Below, piece by piece: positions 26,328 to 35,434 of a stretch of DNA of 64,000 nucleotides; positions within the stretch are counted from its first letter, which is position 1, and each line of letters opens with the position of its first letter. Both the position numbers and the translations under genes were made by a program. Below the pieces are notes generated by a model that saw only the letters and a list, made by a program, of their open reading frames with translations, had not been told where the DNA came from and searched no databases. This DNA comes from JAIOSM01 sp023143455 (GTDB taxonomy: Bacteria; Desulfobacterota; Desulfobacteria; Desulfobacterales; Desulfobacteraceae): the NCBI GenBank assembly GCA_030632885.1, contig DAOVTW010000006.1, positions 21,201 through 85,200 of the forward strand, given 5' to 3'.

Positions 26328-27242
26328 ATGGAATATTTTCTACAAAACCTGATAAATGCACTCCAGTGGGGAAGTTTCTACGCTGTAATATCTATAGGAT
26401 ATTCAATGGTTTACGGTGTTTTAATGGTTTTTAACTTTGCCCATGGTGATATTTTCATGATCGGGACATATATCGGGTTTGCCATTGCAACATTTTTTAT
26501 TGCAGTTTTTTCTGCTATGCTGCCGACCTGGGTAATATTTGCTGCTGTTGTTATTATTACCATGTTCTTAGCGTCCTGGGTTGGAGTCTTTGTAGAAGTT
26601 GTAGGGTACAGACCTTTAAGACAGGCTCCCCGAGCCTCAGCAGCTATTACTGGTTTAATGATTGGTATTATCTTTGAAACTGGTATCCTTATCTTTCTAG
26701 GTGCTAAAAGACTGAGCTTCCCACCATTAATGGAATCTACAGTCTATAATTTCGGCGGAGTATATTTTACCAACGTTAAGGTCATGGTAATTGTAATTTC
26801 TCTTCTTTTAATGCTTGCTCTCCATTGGTTGATCCAAAAAACAAAATGGGGCATGGCAATGAGAGCAATGTCCTTTGATTTCCTTGCTGTTCCTTTAATG
26901 GGTGTTTCAATTAATATAATTGCGCCTTTAACATTTGCAATAGGAGCAGGTCTTGCCTCTGTGGCAGGTATTCTCTATGGTCAGGCGTACCCGATACTAG
27001 ACCCCTATATGGGTGTTCTCATCGGGTGGAAAGCTTTTGTTGCAGCCATTCTTGGAGGTCGTGGTTCCATAAAAGGTGCTGCCATGGCAGGTTATCTTTT
27101 AGGTTTTATAGAAATCTTTGTTGCCATGATCTTTCCGTCTACTTTCAGAGATTTAATTGCTTATTCTATAATCCTATTAATTCTTACCTACAGACCAAGA
27201 GGATTTTTTGGAATGGAATACAGTACAAAACTTAGACTTTAA
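26328..27242 (+). CDS. livH: Branched-chain amino acid ABC transporter permease LivH
   Basis: 304 residues with eight or so membrane helices. Family signatures are NLINALQWGSFYAVISIGYSMVYGVLMVFNFAHGDIFMIG near the N-terminus and the C-terminal LGGRGSIKGAAMAGYLLG loop (about 242-259) that couples to the ATPases. A ribosome site AGGAG precedes ATG 26328. It forms the inner-membrane channel with LivM, encoded 31 bases downstream. Confidence 0.94.
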   Translation: MEYFLQNLINALQWGSFYAVISIGYSMVYGVLMVFNFAHGDIFMIGTYIGFAIATFFIAVFSAMLPTWVIFAAVVIITMFLASWVGVFVEVVGYRPLRQAPRASAAITGLMIGIIFETGILIFLGAKRLSFPPLMESTVYNFGGVYFTNVKVMVIVISLLLMLALHWLIQKTKWGMAMRAMSFDFLAVPLMGVSINIIAPLTFAIGAGLASVAGILYGQAYPILDPYMGVLIGWKAFVAAILGGRGSIKGAAMAGYLLGFIEIFVAMIFPSTFRDLIAYSIILLILTYRPRGFFGMEYSTKLRL

Positions 27243-27273
27243 CTTGAACAATAGATAAATACAGGAAAGTTTC

Positions 27274-28533
27274 ATGGAAATAGCAAGAAAATTCAAAAAT
27301 AAGTTTTCAATGATCCCGATGTTTGGATGGCTGTTGGGTATTTTGACAGCTGTGCTAATCGAATACTTTTTCGGGTATGATTATATATCTTTAGTATTAA
27401 GACTTGATAAAATACCAGCACTATTCGGCGCTCTTATTATGCTGAAAGACCCTACAATGATACCCAGTGTGCTGGCCTACGACATCATTGTATACATAAT
27501 CCCTATTTTACTTATAGCTAAATCAACTGCACCATTTACAAACAAAATAGCCAGGACTCTTGAAACAACACCTATCTGGCTTTCAACAATAATCCATCTT
27601 GTGCTTTTTTACGGAATAATGCATTTATGGGCAGGAATCAATGATTACAGAGTTCTTGTTTTAAAACTTACAATGATTTCAATTATACTGACCATCAGTA
27701 TAAATGTTATAAATGGATACCAGGGAGAATTTTCATGCTCCCACCCTGGATTCATGGCAGTTGGAGCATATGTGTCTTCGATCCTTACCTTGGTTTTATT
27801 TGTAAATGACAAAATGTTTGGACAAGCCTTGCTACCATCAGAACTTGGTCCATGGCTCTTTCCGTTCATTCTGGTTATTGGAGGTTTTGCTGCTGCCTTC
27901 AGTTCTTTACTGGTCGCAATTCCATCCTTTAGAACCAGAGGAGATTATCTTGCCATTATATCTCTTGCATTTATGTTTATTGTTAAAAGTGCCATTGAGA
28001 ATATGGACTTTATTGGCGGAGCAAGAGGCATGAGTAGCCAACCGGATTATGCGAGTTTGCCCGTGATCTTTTGCTGGACAATAATAACTATTTGGGTTGT
28101 CCATAATTTTGTAAATTCAATTATGGGAAAAGCCCTAAACGCAGTTCGTGATGATGAAGCTGCTGCAGAATCCATGACTGTAAAAACAAAAAAAACAAAA
28201 ATAATTGCATTTATGTTCGGTGCTTTCTGGGCAGGTGTAGCAGGCGGCCTGTTTGCCCATGTACTTAGATTTATCAATCCCGGCACATTCAGCATCCAAA
28301 GACTTGCTGAAATCCTTGCCATGGTCTATTTCGGAGGCTTAAACTCCATAATAGGATCTATTGTCGGAGCTGTAAGCATTAGCGTTCTCGGAGAAGCATT
28401 AAGACCACTTGGGCTCTTTAAGTGGATTATCATTCCATTAATACTGATTTTTGTAATGATATACCGCCCCTACGGTCTTATTTCATTTAAAGAAATTAAT
28501 GTAAAAAAGCTTTTCAGATCTAAAAACAAATAA
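27274..28533 (+). CDS. livM: Branched-chain amino acid ABC transporter permease LivM
   Basis: 419 residues, longer at the N-terminus than the common 320-residue LivM because it begins with about 120 residues of extra hydrophobic helices. The core starts near residue 128 (LTISINVINGYQGEFSCSHPGFMAVGAYVSSIL), and the coupling loop is MVYFGGLNSIIGSIVGA (about 349). RTRGDYLAIISLAF is another conserved stretch. It pairs with LivH. Confidence 0.93.
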   Translation: MEIARKFKNKFSMIPMFGWLLGILTAVLIEYFFGYDYISLVLRLDKIPALFGALIMLKDPTMIPSVLAYDIIVYIIPILLIAKSTAPFTNKIARTLETTPIWLSTIIHLVLFYGIMHLWAGINDYRVLVLKLTMISIILTISINVINGYQGEFSCSHPGFMAVGAYVSSILTLVLFVNDKMFGQALLPSELGPWLFPFILVIGGFAAAFSSLLVAIPSFRTRGDYLAIISLAFMFIVKSAIENMDFIGGARGMSSQPDYASLPVIFCWTIITIWVVHNFVNSIMGKALNAVRDDEAAAESMTVKTKKTKIIAFMFGAFWAGVAGGLFAHVLRFINPGTFSIQRLAEILAMVYFGGLNSIIGSIVGAVSISVLGEALRPLGLFKWIIIPLILIFVMIYRPYGLISFKEINVKKLFRSKNK

Positions 28534-28552
28534 AGAGAAACGGAGTTAAGGA

Positions 28553-29326
28553 ATGGAAGCATTGCTCAATGTAAATAAGATGACCCATTATTTTGGGGGC
28601 TTAAGAGCTGTAAATAATTATGATTTAGATATTAAACCTAAACAGATTACTGGTCTTATCGGACCTAATGGTGCAGGTAAAACAACAATATTCAATTTAA
28701 TTACAGGAGTTCATACGCCCACAGAAGGCTCAATAGCACTAAAGGGTGAAAACATTGTAGGACTTGCAACTAATGAAATCGCTGCAAAAGGTATAGGACG
28801 AACTTTCCAGAATATCGCGTTATGGAGGCATATGAGTGTCCTTGATCACATCAGAATGGCACACTATTCCCAATTGTCCTATGGACTTATAGGAGCTTTT
28901 TTTAATACTCCGGCATGCAGAAAACAAGAATCTGAAATTGAAGAAAATTCATATAGACTACTTGAACTCTTTGATATCAAACAACATGCTGACCAAAATG
29001 TAACAAGCCTTCCCTATGGTGCCCAAAGACGTGTGGAAATGGCAAGAGCAATGGCCACAAATCCGAAAATACTCTTTCTTGATGAACCAACAGCAGGCAT
29101 GACTCCCGATGAACTTGGTCAAATGATTAAAATCATCAGGCAGGTACATGAAGATTTTAAAGTTGCTATCTTCTTAATTGAGCACAGGATGAAGTTTGTC
29201 ATGGAATTATGTCAGCATATTCAAACTCTGGTATTTGGTGAACTAATTGCCGAGGGACCGCCTGAAGAAATTCAGAATAATCCTAAAGTTATAGAAGCTT
29301 ATCTTGGCAAGGAGGATCTAACTTGA
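28553..29326 (+). CDS. livG: Branched-chain amino acid ABC transporter ATPase LivG
   Basis: 257 residues. Walker A GPNGAGKTT (about 36-44), Q-loop NIALWRHMSV near 91, signature LPYGAQRRVEMARA (variant of LSGGQ, about 152), Walker B ILFLDEPTAGM (about 178-188) and switch His in IEHRM. The degenerate signature with PYGAQRR is usual in LivG. The family pattern DEPTAGM plus G.GRTFQN confirms the assignment. Its stop overlaps the livF ATG (TGATG). Confidence 0.95.
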   Translation: MEALLNVNKMTHYFGGLRAVNNYDLDIKPKQITGLIGPNGAGKTTIFNLITGVHTPTEGSIALKGENIVGLATNEIAAKGIGRTFQNIALWRHMSVLDHIRMAHYSQLSYGLIGAFFNTPACRKQESEIEENSYRLLELFDIKQHADQNVTSLPYGAQRRVEMARAMATNPKILFLDEPTAGMTPDELGQMIKIIRQVHEDFKVAIFLIEHRMKFVMELCQHIQTLVFGELIAEGPPEEIQNNPKVIEAYLGKEDLT

Positions 29327-30039
29327 TGCAGCTTAAAATTGAAAATTTACGTGTTTCTTATGGAAATATAAAAGCTCTCCACGGAATAAATTTTTCTGTT
29401 GAGGCGGGTGAAATAGTAACCATAATCGGTGCCAATGGAGCGGGTAAAAGCACAACCCTAAGAGCTATCTCAAGAATGATCCCTTCTGAAGAAGGTTCAA
29501 TCCTCAAATTCAATGGTGAAGATATCCTTAAGTATAGCGCAGATAAAGTTGTAGCAAAGCTTGGAATCTCCCATGTGCCTGAAGGCAGAAGAATCTTTGG
29601 TAACCTTACTGTTACAGAAAATTTAATCCTTGCAACCTTTGCCAGAAAAGACAAGAAGCAAATTGTAAAAGACAAAAAATGGGTTTTTGATCTTTTTACA
29701 AGACTCGAAGAGAGAAAAGACCAGCTTGCAGGAACCTTAAGTGGTGGTGAACAGCAAATGCTCGCTGTGGGAAGAGCATATATGAGCGGTCACAAGATAA
29801 TGCTTCTTGATGAACCTTCCATGGGACTTGCTCCTTTGTTAATGCTTGACATGTTTGATGCCTTAAAAGAAATAAATAAACTTGGAACAACAATCCTTTT
29901 AGTTGAACAAAACGCCCGCCTGGCACTTAAATTTGCCCAGCGTGGTTATGTGATTGAAAATGGACTTTTTGTTCTTGAGGGTGAAGCAGACAACCTTCTT
30001 ACCAACCCGGATGTTAAAAAAGCCTACCTTGGAGCATAG
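29326..30039 (+). CDS. livF: Branched-chain amino acid ABC transporter ATPase LivF
   Basis: 237 residues from ATG 29326 (a TTG one codon earlier is less likely; AAGGAGG lies upstream). Walker A GANGAGKST (about 36-44), LivF-specific VPEGRRIF (about 88-95), signature LSGGEQQMLAVGRA (about 137) and Walker B IMLLDEPSMGLAPL. The protein is complete, ending VKKAYLGA. The last 62 bases of the gene are part of a 65-bp sequence repeated exactly at 37577-37641, beyond a five-gene insertion. Confidence 0.95.
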   Translation: MQLKIENLRVSYGNIKALHGINFSVEAGEIVTIIGANGAGKSTTLRAISRMIPSEEGSILKFNGEDILKYSADKVVAKLGISHVPEGRRIFGNLTVTENLILATFARKDKKQIVKDKKWVFDLFTRLEERKDQLAGTLSGGEQQMLAVGRAYMSGHKIMLLDEPSMGLAPLLMLDMFDALKEINKLGTTILLVEQNARLALKFAQRGYVIENGLFVLEGEADNLLTNPDVKKAYLGA

Positions 30040-30042
30040 AAT
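29978..30042 (+). repeat. Direct repeat, left copy (3' end of livF)
   Basis: These 65 bases, covering the last codons and stop of livF plus 3 bases, are identical to 37577-37641. The match continues imperfectly downstream (16 of the next 22 bases, including GATCAAATCAA at 30054-30064 and 37653-37663), giving 81 of 87 overall. Because this copy completes livF, it is the functional one. The arrangement resembles attachment-site duplication at the 3' end of a host gene. Confidence 0.95.
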
Positions 30043-30525
30043 ATAGCGAGATTGATCAAATCAACTCCAATCATGGCATCAAAAATTCTTAGGTCATAGC
30101 TATGATAATTTTGAATGTTATTATTCATATCATGAACTTCTTAATGCCTTAGGCTAATTCCATTTACCACCTTAATAAAAAGTTGTAAAAATTTTCTTTA
30201 CAACTTATTCAAAAGCAGGAATTGAGTTTCCAATAGCCTATCAATAAAGAGTGATATCATTTTCTATAATATATTAAAATTGCTTCTGACAAAAAAAAGT
30301 CAAGATCTTTAAAAAGTGATAGCTCTTAAGATGGCAATAGTGCCAACTAAAAATTGCTATTACCAAAGAACTCTTGATTTTTTATATAATTCATGAAAAT
30401 GATACTAAGTTTTGTTTATTAACATATACAAATATTTTATTGCGGTATCTTTGATTGTAAAAATGGAATATATCTAAGATATAAAATATCAAGATACGCT
30501 CTCTTCAACATAAAAAGTGTTAATA
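30043..30525. other. Intergenic region between livF and the SIS-HAD operon
   Basis: About 480 bases of AT-rich DNA with no credible gene. It contains the 10-bp hairpin at 30180-30206 and should hold the promoter of the following operon, but I could not find a convincing -35/-10 pair. A small TGGCA-ATAG-TGCCA inverted repeat lies near 30335-30350. Confidence 0.5.
30180..30206 (+). repeat. 10-bp inverted repeat downstream of livF
   Basis: AAGTTGTAAA (30180-30189) pairs perfectly with TTTACAACTT (30197-30206) around 7 bases. No T-run follows, so termination is uncertain; it could still help end the liv transcript or serve as a protein site. Confidence 0.5.
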
Positions 30526-32349
30526 ATGGCAAAAAGATCATATTTTTTAGAAATTACTGAGGTAGAAAAAACATGGAATACTGTCTGGAGATCGCCTTCT
30601 GTTGTTCCTAAAGATATTGATTCAAATTGGATTTCAGGATCAGCTTTTTGTATTGGCTCCGGTGGTTCATTAAGTCTGGCAAAATTATGGGAGTATTTTC
30701 ATGAGAGTCATAATTTAGGCATTGCAAAATCATTAACACCCTATGAGTTCTACCATACTATTAGCACACCTGACATCGTTGTATTATTTTCAGCCAGCGG
30801 AAAAAATCATGATATATTACAAGTTTTTAAAAAAGCCATAGCTATTGGATGTCGTGTTCTTATTTTTTCCATGACTCATAGCTCCGCTCTTGTAAGGCTG
30901 TCCGAATCGTATCCAAAGCAATCTTATGCTGTTTATCCTAGAGTCAGTACACCTAAGGATGGATTCTTAGCAGTAAACTCAGTCATTGCTATCTCATGTT
31001 TAATAGCTCATTTTGAAAAATATCTTTTGGGTAACAATTTTGAGTATGAATCACCAGTTCAATTAGCAATAAAACATAATTCAGAGTCACCTATCTCAAC
31101 AACAAATCTGTCAAAAATAAAAACTATTCAGATAATTTCATCTGAATGGGGTATGCCAGCCGGATGGGATTTGGAATCTAGATTAGCCGAATCCGGTGTT
31201 TGTTCATGCTTTCTTACTGATCCAAGAAATTTTGGACACGGTCGATTCCTTTGGTATGAGCAATGGAAAGATATAACTTTAATGATAAATTTCTATTCTA
31301 AAGAATCAGAATCGTTTATTACCAAATTTCAACGTACACTACCAGCTGACAGTCAAATATATTCAATTGCTTCTCCCTATAGTGGTGTTTGGGGAGGTAT
31401 CTATTGTATAACACGTTCCATTGCATTATTTAGTGATCTTGCAAAGCAAAGACTGTTAGATCCAGGAAAACCAAAAGTTCCACAATGGGGTCGTAAATTA
31501 CACAGCCTCCACTATAAAAACGATGAAATGGAATACAAACAAAAAAATATCAATGATCAAAAACAATATGCAGCATTACACAAAGAATTTTCAGGCATTG
31601 TTCTTGACTATGATGGCACTCTTGTTGATACTAAAAACCGTTTGGACCCAATAAGAAAAGAAATTATTATGGAACTCAAAAGACTTCTTGAGCTTGGCCT
31701 GAAAATTGGTATTGCCACCGGGAGAGGACAATCTATTATCAAGGCATTGCAAAATGATATCCCTTCTGATTTCCATCATCATATCTTAGTTGGGCAACAT
31801 AATGGAGTTACGCTTTCACTTTTATCAGAGGATGCGATTATACTATCAGAAAATATCTGGCCTCTGTGTGCATTAATTAAATCAATAATAATAAAAATAA
31901 AACCAGAAAAGATTAAAATTTCTGAGAAACCAGCCCATATTTCAATTCGCAAAGGAACCAGTGCAGAAAGAACTAATTTCCTTAATGATATATTAACATC
32001 ATTGGGGCAATATTCTCAGTTTATGAAATATAAAGTATCAGGACACTCAATAGATATATTCCCAATTTGGGCTAGCAAACTTTCAGTTGTTGTGGCTATT
32101 GCCGAATCAGCCAATACAAACATACTTTGTATTGGTGATCAAGGCCAAATTGATGGTAATGATGAAGAACTTTTGAGCTGGGATCCTTCAATAAGTGTTG
32201 GAAAAAAACGACCATTTTCTAACGCATGTTTATGGCTTGGAAAAGAAAAAAAATATCAGGAATCATCCGGGACCTTATTAATTCTTAAAAATATTCATAA
32301 AAATGGTCCTTTATTTAATCTTAACCAGCTTACCAGTTTGGAAAGATAG
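30526..32349 (+). CDS. Double-SIS domain / HAD-IIB phosphatase fusion protein
   Basis: 607 residues from ATG 30526 (a GTG three codons earlier is also possible; no strong ribosome site). Residues about 40-165 and 200-320 form two SIS (sugar isomerase-type) units: FCIGSGGSLSLAKL, VVLFSASGKNHDIL, then GWDLESRLAE and DPRNFGHGRF. Residues about 355-600 are a HAD hydrolase: motif I DYDGTL (361-366), motif II ATGRG (397-401), motif III Lys 518 and motif IV GDQGQIDGND (537-546), with the cap between motifs II and III as in phosphosugar phosphatases. All catalytic motifs are intact. A role in sugar- or nucleotide-phosphate chemistry is inferred. First gene of a five-gene operon. Confidence 0.88.
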   Translation: MAKRSYFLEITEVEKTWNTVWRSPSVVPKDIDSNWISGSAFCIGSGGSLSLAKLWEYFHESHNLGIAKSLTPYEFYHTISTPDIVVLFSASGKNHDILQVFKKAIAIGCRVLIFSMTHSSALVRLSESYPKQSYAVYPRVSTPKDGFLAVNSVIAISCLIAHFEKYLLGNNFEYESPVQLAIKHNSESPISTTNLSKIKTIQIISSEWGMPAGWDLESRLAESGVCSCFLTDPRNFGHGRFLWYEQWKDITLMINFYSKESESFITKFQRTLPADSQIYSIASPYSGVWGGIYCITRSIALFSDLAKQRLLDPGKPKVPQWGRKLHSLHYKNDEMEYKQKNINDQKQYAALHKEFSGIVLDYDGTLVDTKNRLDPIRKEIIMELKRLLELGLKIGIATGRGQSIIKALQNDIPSDFHHHILVGQHNGVTLSLLSEDAIILSENIWPLCALIKSIIIKIKPEKIKISEKPAHISIRKGTSAERTNFLNDILTSLGQYSQFMKYKVSGHSIDIFPIWASKLSVVVAIAESANTNILCIGDQGQIDGNDEELLSWDPSISVGKKRPFSNACLWLGKEKKYQESSGTLLILKNIHKNGPLFNLNQLTSLER

Positions 32350-32356
32350 CGAATAT

Positions 32357-33487
32357 ATGAAGATTGAACTTTCAAAACAACTCCTAAAGGATATTATTGA
32401 ACCCATTGTTGAAGATGAGGCCCAAGCTGTAAAAATTTTTTCAGACCTACATTTTCTAGGAGAATATAAGTATGATCACTATGAAATGTATGCACCTGGT
32501 AGACATTTTCTTGAACATTTCTATTTATGGATAAAGCAGTTTGAAGCGGAAGACCGTAAGGTTGCACTTGATCTTGTTCTAAACAATTTAATATTCATCT
32601 CCCGAAGAGAATTTGAGCTTTTATCAGGAATTTTATACCATGAAATAGTCAGAAGAATACAATTTGATCGAGTTGCAGAAAAGGAGAAGATTCAAAGATA
32701 TAAAGTTAATAAAATCGCTAAACTTGAAGCGTTTAAGAAAATTGAGAGAAGTACATTATATATTGGGATGAGTGATGGGGCCAGAATTGATTATTTTAGA
32801 CGACAAAATAAAACAATCAGTAATGAACAAATATTGACAAGCTATCATGTTGATCAACATAAATGCAATGACATGATAGCAAAGCTAGAAAAAGAATTAG
32901 GCACAGGATCACGTTTTAAGCTTTTATTCTTAATTGATGATTTTAGTGCAAGTGGTACAACTTTAGTTCGTATGAAAGGTTCTAATTTAGAAGGGACACT
33001 AAAACAACTGGAATCAAAAACTTTTCCTCAGGAAATAGTAAAAAATGGAAAAAAAATCATTGAGAAACCATCCATGCTCAATACTCTGCTATCAGATGGT
33101 TGCCAGGTTTACCTGTGTCCAATGGTCACTACTCAAAAAGCTGTTTCTCAAGTAGAGCAAAATATCAGTAATTTTAAAACTCAACTTAAAAATCTAAAGG
33201 TTAAGCCCATTGTAATGCTGGATGAATCTCTTGCAATAACAACAAAAAATAGTCCCATAGGTAATCTTTGTACAAAATATTATCAAAAAAGAATGGGAGA
33301 TGAGCATACTAAAGACGTAACATTTGGTTATAAAAAGTGTGGACTTACTCTAACTCTTCATCACAACACACCGAATAACTCTCTATACATACTATGGAAT
33401 CGTCTCGCATCTGAACCGGACGGTACTCATCAAATATTTTATCCTTTGTTCAAAAGAATTGAAAGGCACAGGAGTATTATAAGGTAA
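32357..33487 (+). CDS. Phosphoribosyltransferase-like protein (conflict-system type)
   Basis: 376 residues from ATG 32357, which starts 7 bases after the preceding stop; an upstream in-frame ATG (32303) lies inside the previous gene. A helical N-terminal region (about 1-130) is followed by a PRTase Rossmann domain. The PRPP-binding motif LIDDFSASGTT (192-202) is a clear match, with YIGMSDGARIDYF (about 135) as the preceding strand and a later VYLCPMVTTQKA. The helical extension plus PRTase layout resembles the uncharacterised PRTase group I recall as associated with prokaryotic conflict systems. Substrate base unknown. Its stop overlaps the next start (TAATG). Confidence 0.82.
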   Translation: MKIELSKQLLKDIIEPIVEDEAQAVKIFSDLHFLGEYKYDHYEMYAPGRHFLEHFYLWIKQFEAEDRKVALDLVLNNLIFISRREFELLSGILYHEIVRRIQFDRVAEKEKIQRYKVNKIAKLEAFKKIERSTLYIGMSDGARIDYFRRQNKTISNEQILTSYHVDQHKCNDMIAKLEKELGTGSRFKLLFLIDDFSASGTTLVRMKGSNLEGTLKQLESKTFPQEIVKNGKKIIEKPSMLNTLLSDGCQVYLCPMVTTQKAVSQVEQNISNFKTQLKNLKVKPIVMLDESLAITTKNSPIGNLCTKYYQKRMGDEHTKDVTFGYKKCGLTLTLHHNTPNNSLYILWNRLASEPDGTHQIFYPLFKRIERHRSIIR

Positions 33488-35424
33488 TGGCTTTTATCCA
33501 AAGAAATCCATTCTTGAGTAGGTTCTCTGATAGAACCGGTTTAACAAATGCAAGTTTCTTATCAATGTACGCGCCTCATGTTATAAGAAAACTCCTAAAT
33601 ATAGAACATCTTTTACTTCCAAAAGCCACGTGGTTGGTTGGTAGTCCCGGCGCGGGGAAATCAAGTATTTTACGCTTATTTACTATAGAAATACTTATTG
33701 AAATCACTAAACAAAAAACAACTTATTCTCATATTTATGAAGTACTAAAAGATGCTATGATTATCGATGATAATATAATTAATTATATCGGTTTATACAT
33801 CCAAATTGATGAATTCTTTGCAGAAACTGCAAATGTAAATATTCAAGAAATTAATAATAAACAACTTTTCTGTACCCTTTTTGATTTACGAGTTGCCAAA
33901 CAATTACTATTATCAATTGAAAAACTGTATAACTATAAAGAGGCAACTGACCCTCCTGTAATCAAGTGTATTTCAACAGACTTGATGCCTCCAGCAATAT
34001 TTTCAGAGGATAAAACCGTTGCCGAATTTAAAATAATTATACAAGAAAAAGAAAAACTCGTTGCAATGGTTTTAAATAGTTTTCCAGGCACTCCAATACC
34101 AGAAAAACTTGAATTACATAATCGTTTCTCTTCACTGGATCTTATAAATGCACAAAAAAATAATAACCATGCTAATTTCATTTTAATGATTGATGATGTT
34201 CACGACTTATATATAGATCAATTTGAAGATGCATCTCTCTTCTTAGAAAAACGAAACTCCTTCCCAAGGTGGATAACTACAAGGAAACATGTTTTCCCTA
34301 TTGAAAAATTACTTGGCCACAAAAGCGGTGTAACAGAGGGAAGAGAAATTTTGACTTTGGACCTTGATCACGAGCTTAAAGACAAACCTTTATATAACAG
34401 ATTTATTAAAGTGCTTGTTGGCAGAAGACTCAAAGTTAGCTCCATACTCAACGAATATTCAATAGAAATGATAGAGGGTGCACTACAAAATGAACAGACA
34501 TATTCATCAAAAGAGTTCATACCGGTAATTAAAGAACAGAAAAAAGAAATTAAGAGCTGTCTCAAACAATTTAGTTATGATATCCCAGAGTTTAGCAACT
34601 ATTTGAAGCACAAAGATTATTCACCAGAATTAGGTGAAATCATATTAATAAAAGCACATCGTTTTTTAAACAAACCAGACTTATCTTTATTTCCTGAGCA
34701 TGATGCCAAAAATAACATTGATTTTTCATTAGATAATATTTCATCAAAAGATAAACAAGCTGGGGTTCTTTTTTGGAAGAAACGAGCAAAACTACCATTA
34801 TATAGCGGCTTCGATGATATATTATCTATTTCAAATAACAATGTTGAACATTTTCTACGAGTATTTTCACCTTTTGTAGATCGATTGATATATAGAGTTG
34901 AATTAAATAATCATACAATTATCCAGTTGAATGAGCAGGAAAAAATTTTAAAAAAAATTGTTTCAAAATATATTAACAATGTAATTTTACGATTATATCA
35001 CGGAGATAGAGTGAACCAATTGATTGAAAATTTGGGTAATTTTTTTAAACTCCGAACGTACGAACCTAACGCTCCGCATGCTCCAGGAGTAACTCAGTTT
35101 GCCCTGAGTGAATCAGATATTAAAATTCTTGAGAACACGAAGTCTTCAGGAATAACTTGGCATAACGACTTATTAGAAATACTGACAACCGCCATTGCAC
35201 ACAATATATTAATCCCTGAAAAAAGTAGCAAGCAGGGAGCTAAAGGATCCGAGCTTAAATACCCTTTTTCCTTAAACAGATTAATCTGTATTAATTATTC
35301 TCTACCTTTACAAAAAGGGGATTTTCAACATCTTCGGTTGGAGCTTCTGTATAAATTGTGCACTAGGTCATTTAAGCCGGAGAAAATTAAAAAAATGAAA
35401 TCTAGTCGGAATCTGATGAATTAG
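33487..35424 (+). CDS. P-loop ATPase, AAA/ORC-like, in conflict-type operon
   Basis: 645 residues. Walker A GSPGAGKSS (52-60) and Walker B FILMIDDVHD (231-240) are clear, with a probable sensor stretch RWITTRKHVFPIE near 260. The 130-residue gap between Walker A and B with an inserted helical segment is larger than in ordinary AAA proteins. The C-terminal half (about 300-640) is helical and ends in a possible winged-helix-like region (FSLNRLICINYSLPLQ). Likely acts as a regulatory or nucleic-acid-sensing ATPase in the operon; this is inferred from its neighbours. Overlaps the preceding stop by one base. Confidence 0.82.
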   Translation: MAFIQRNPFLSRFSDRTGLTNASFLSMYAPHVIRKLLNIEHLLLPKATWLVGSPGAGKSSILRLFTIEILIEITKQKTTYSHIYEVLKDAMIIDDNIINYIGLYIQIDEFFAETANVNIQEINNKQLFCTLFDLRVAKQLLLSIEKLYNYKEATDPPVIKCISTDLMPPAIFSEDKTVAEFKIIIQEKEKLVAMVLNSFPGTPIPEKLELHNRFSSLDLINAQKNNNHANFILMIDDVHDLYIDQFEDASLFLEKRNSFPRWITTRKHVFPIEKLLGHKSGVTEGREILTLDLDHELKDKPLYNRFIKVLVGRRLKVSSILNEYSIEMIEGALQNEQTYSSKEFIPVIKEQKKEIKSCLKQFSYDIPEFSNYLKHKDYSPELGEIILIKAHRFLNKPDLSLFPEHDAKNNIDFSLDNISSKDKQAGVLFWKKRAKLPLYSGFDDILSISNNNVEHFLRVFSPFVDRLIYRVELNNHTIIQLNEQEKILKKIVSKYINNVILRLYHGDRVNQLIENLGNFFKLRTYEPNAPHAPGVTQFALSESDIKILENTKSSGITWHNDLLEILTTAIAHNILIPEKSSKQGAKGSELKYPFSLNRLICINYSLPLQKGDFQHLRLELLYKLCTRSFKPEKIKKMKSSRNLMN

Positions 35425-35434
35425 GAGCTAACTG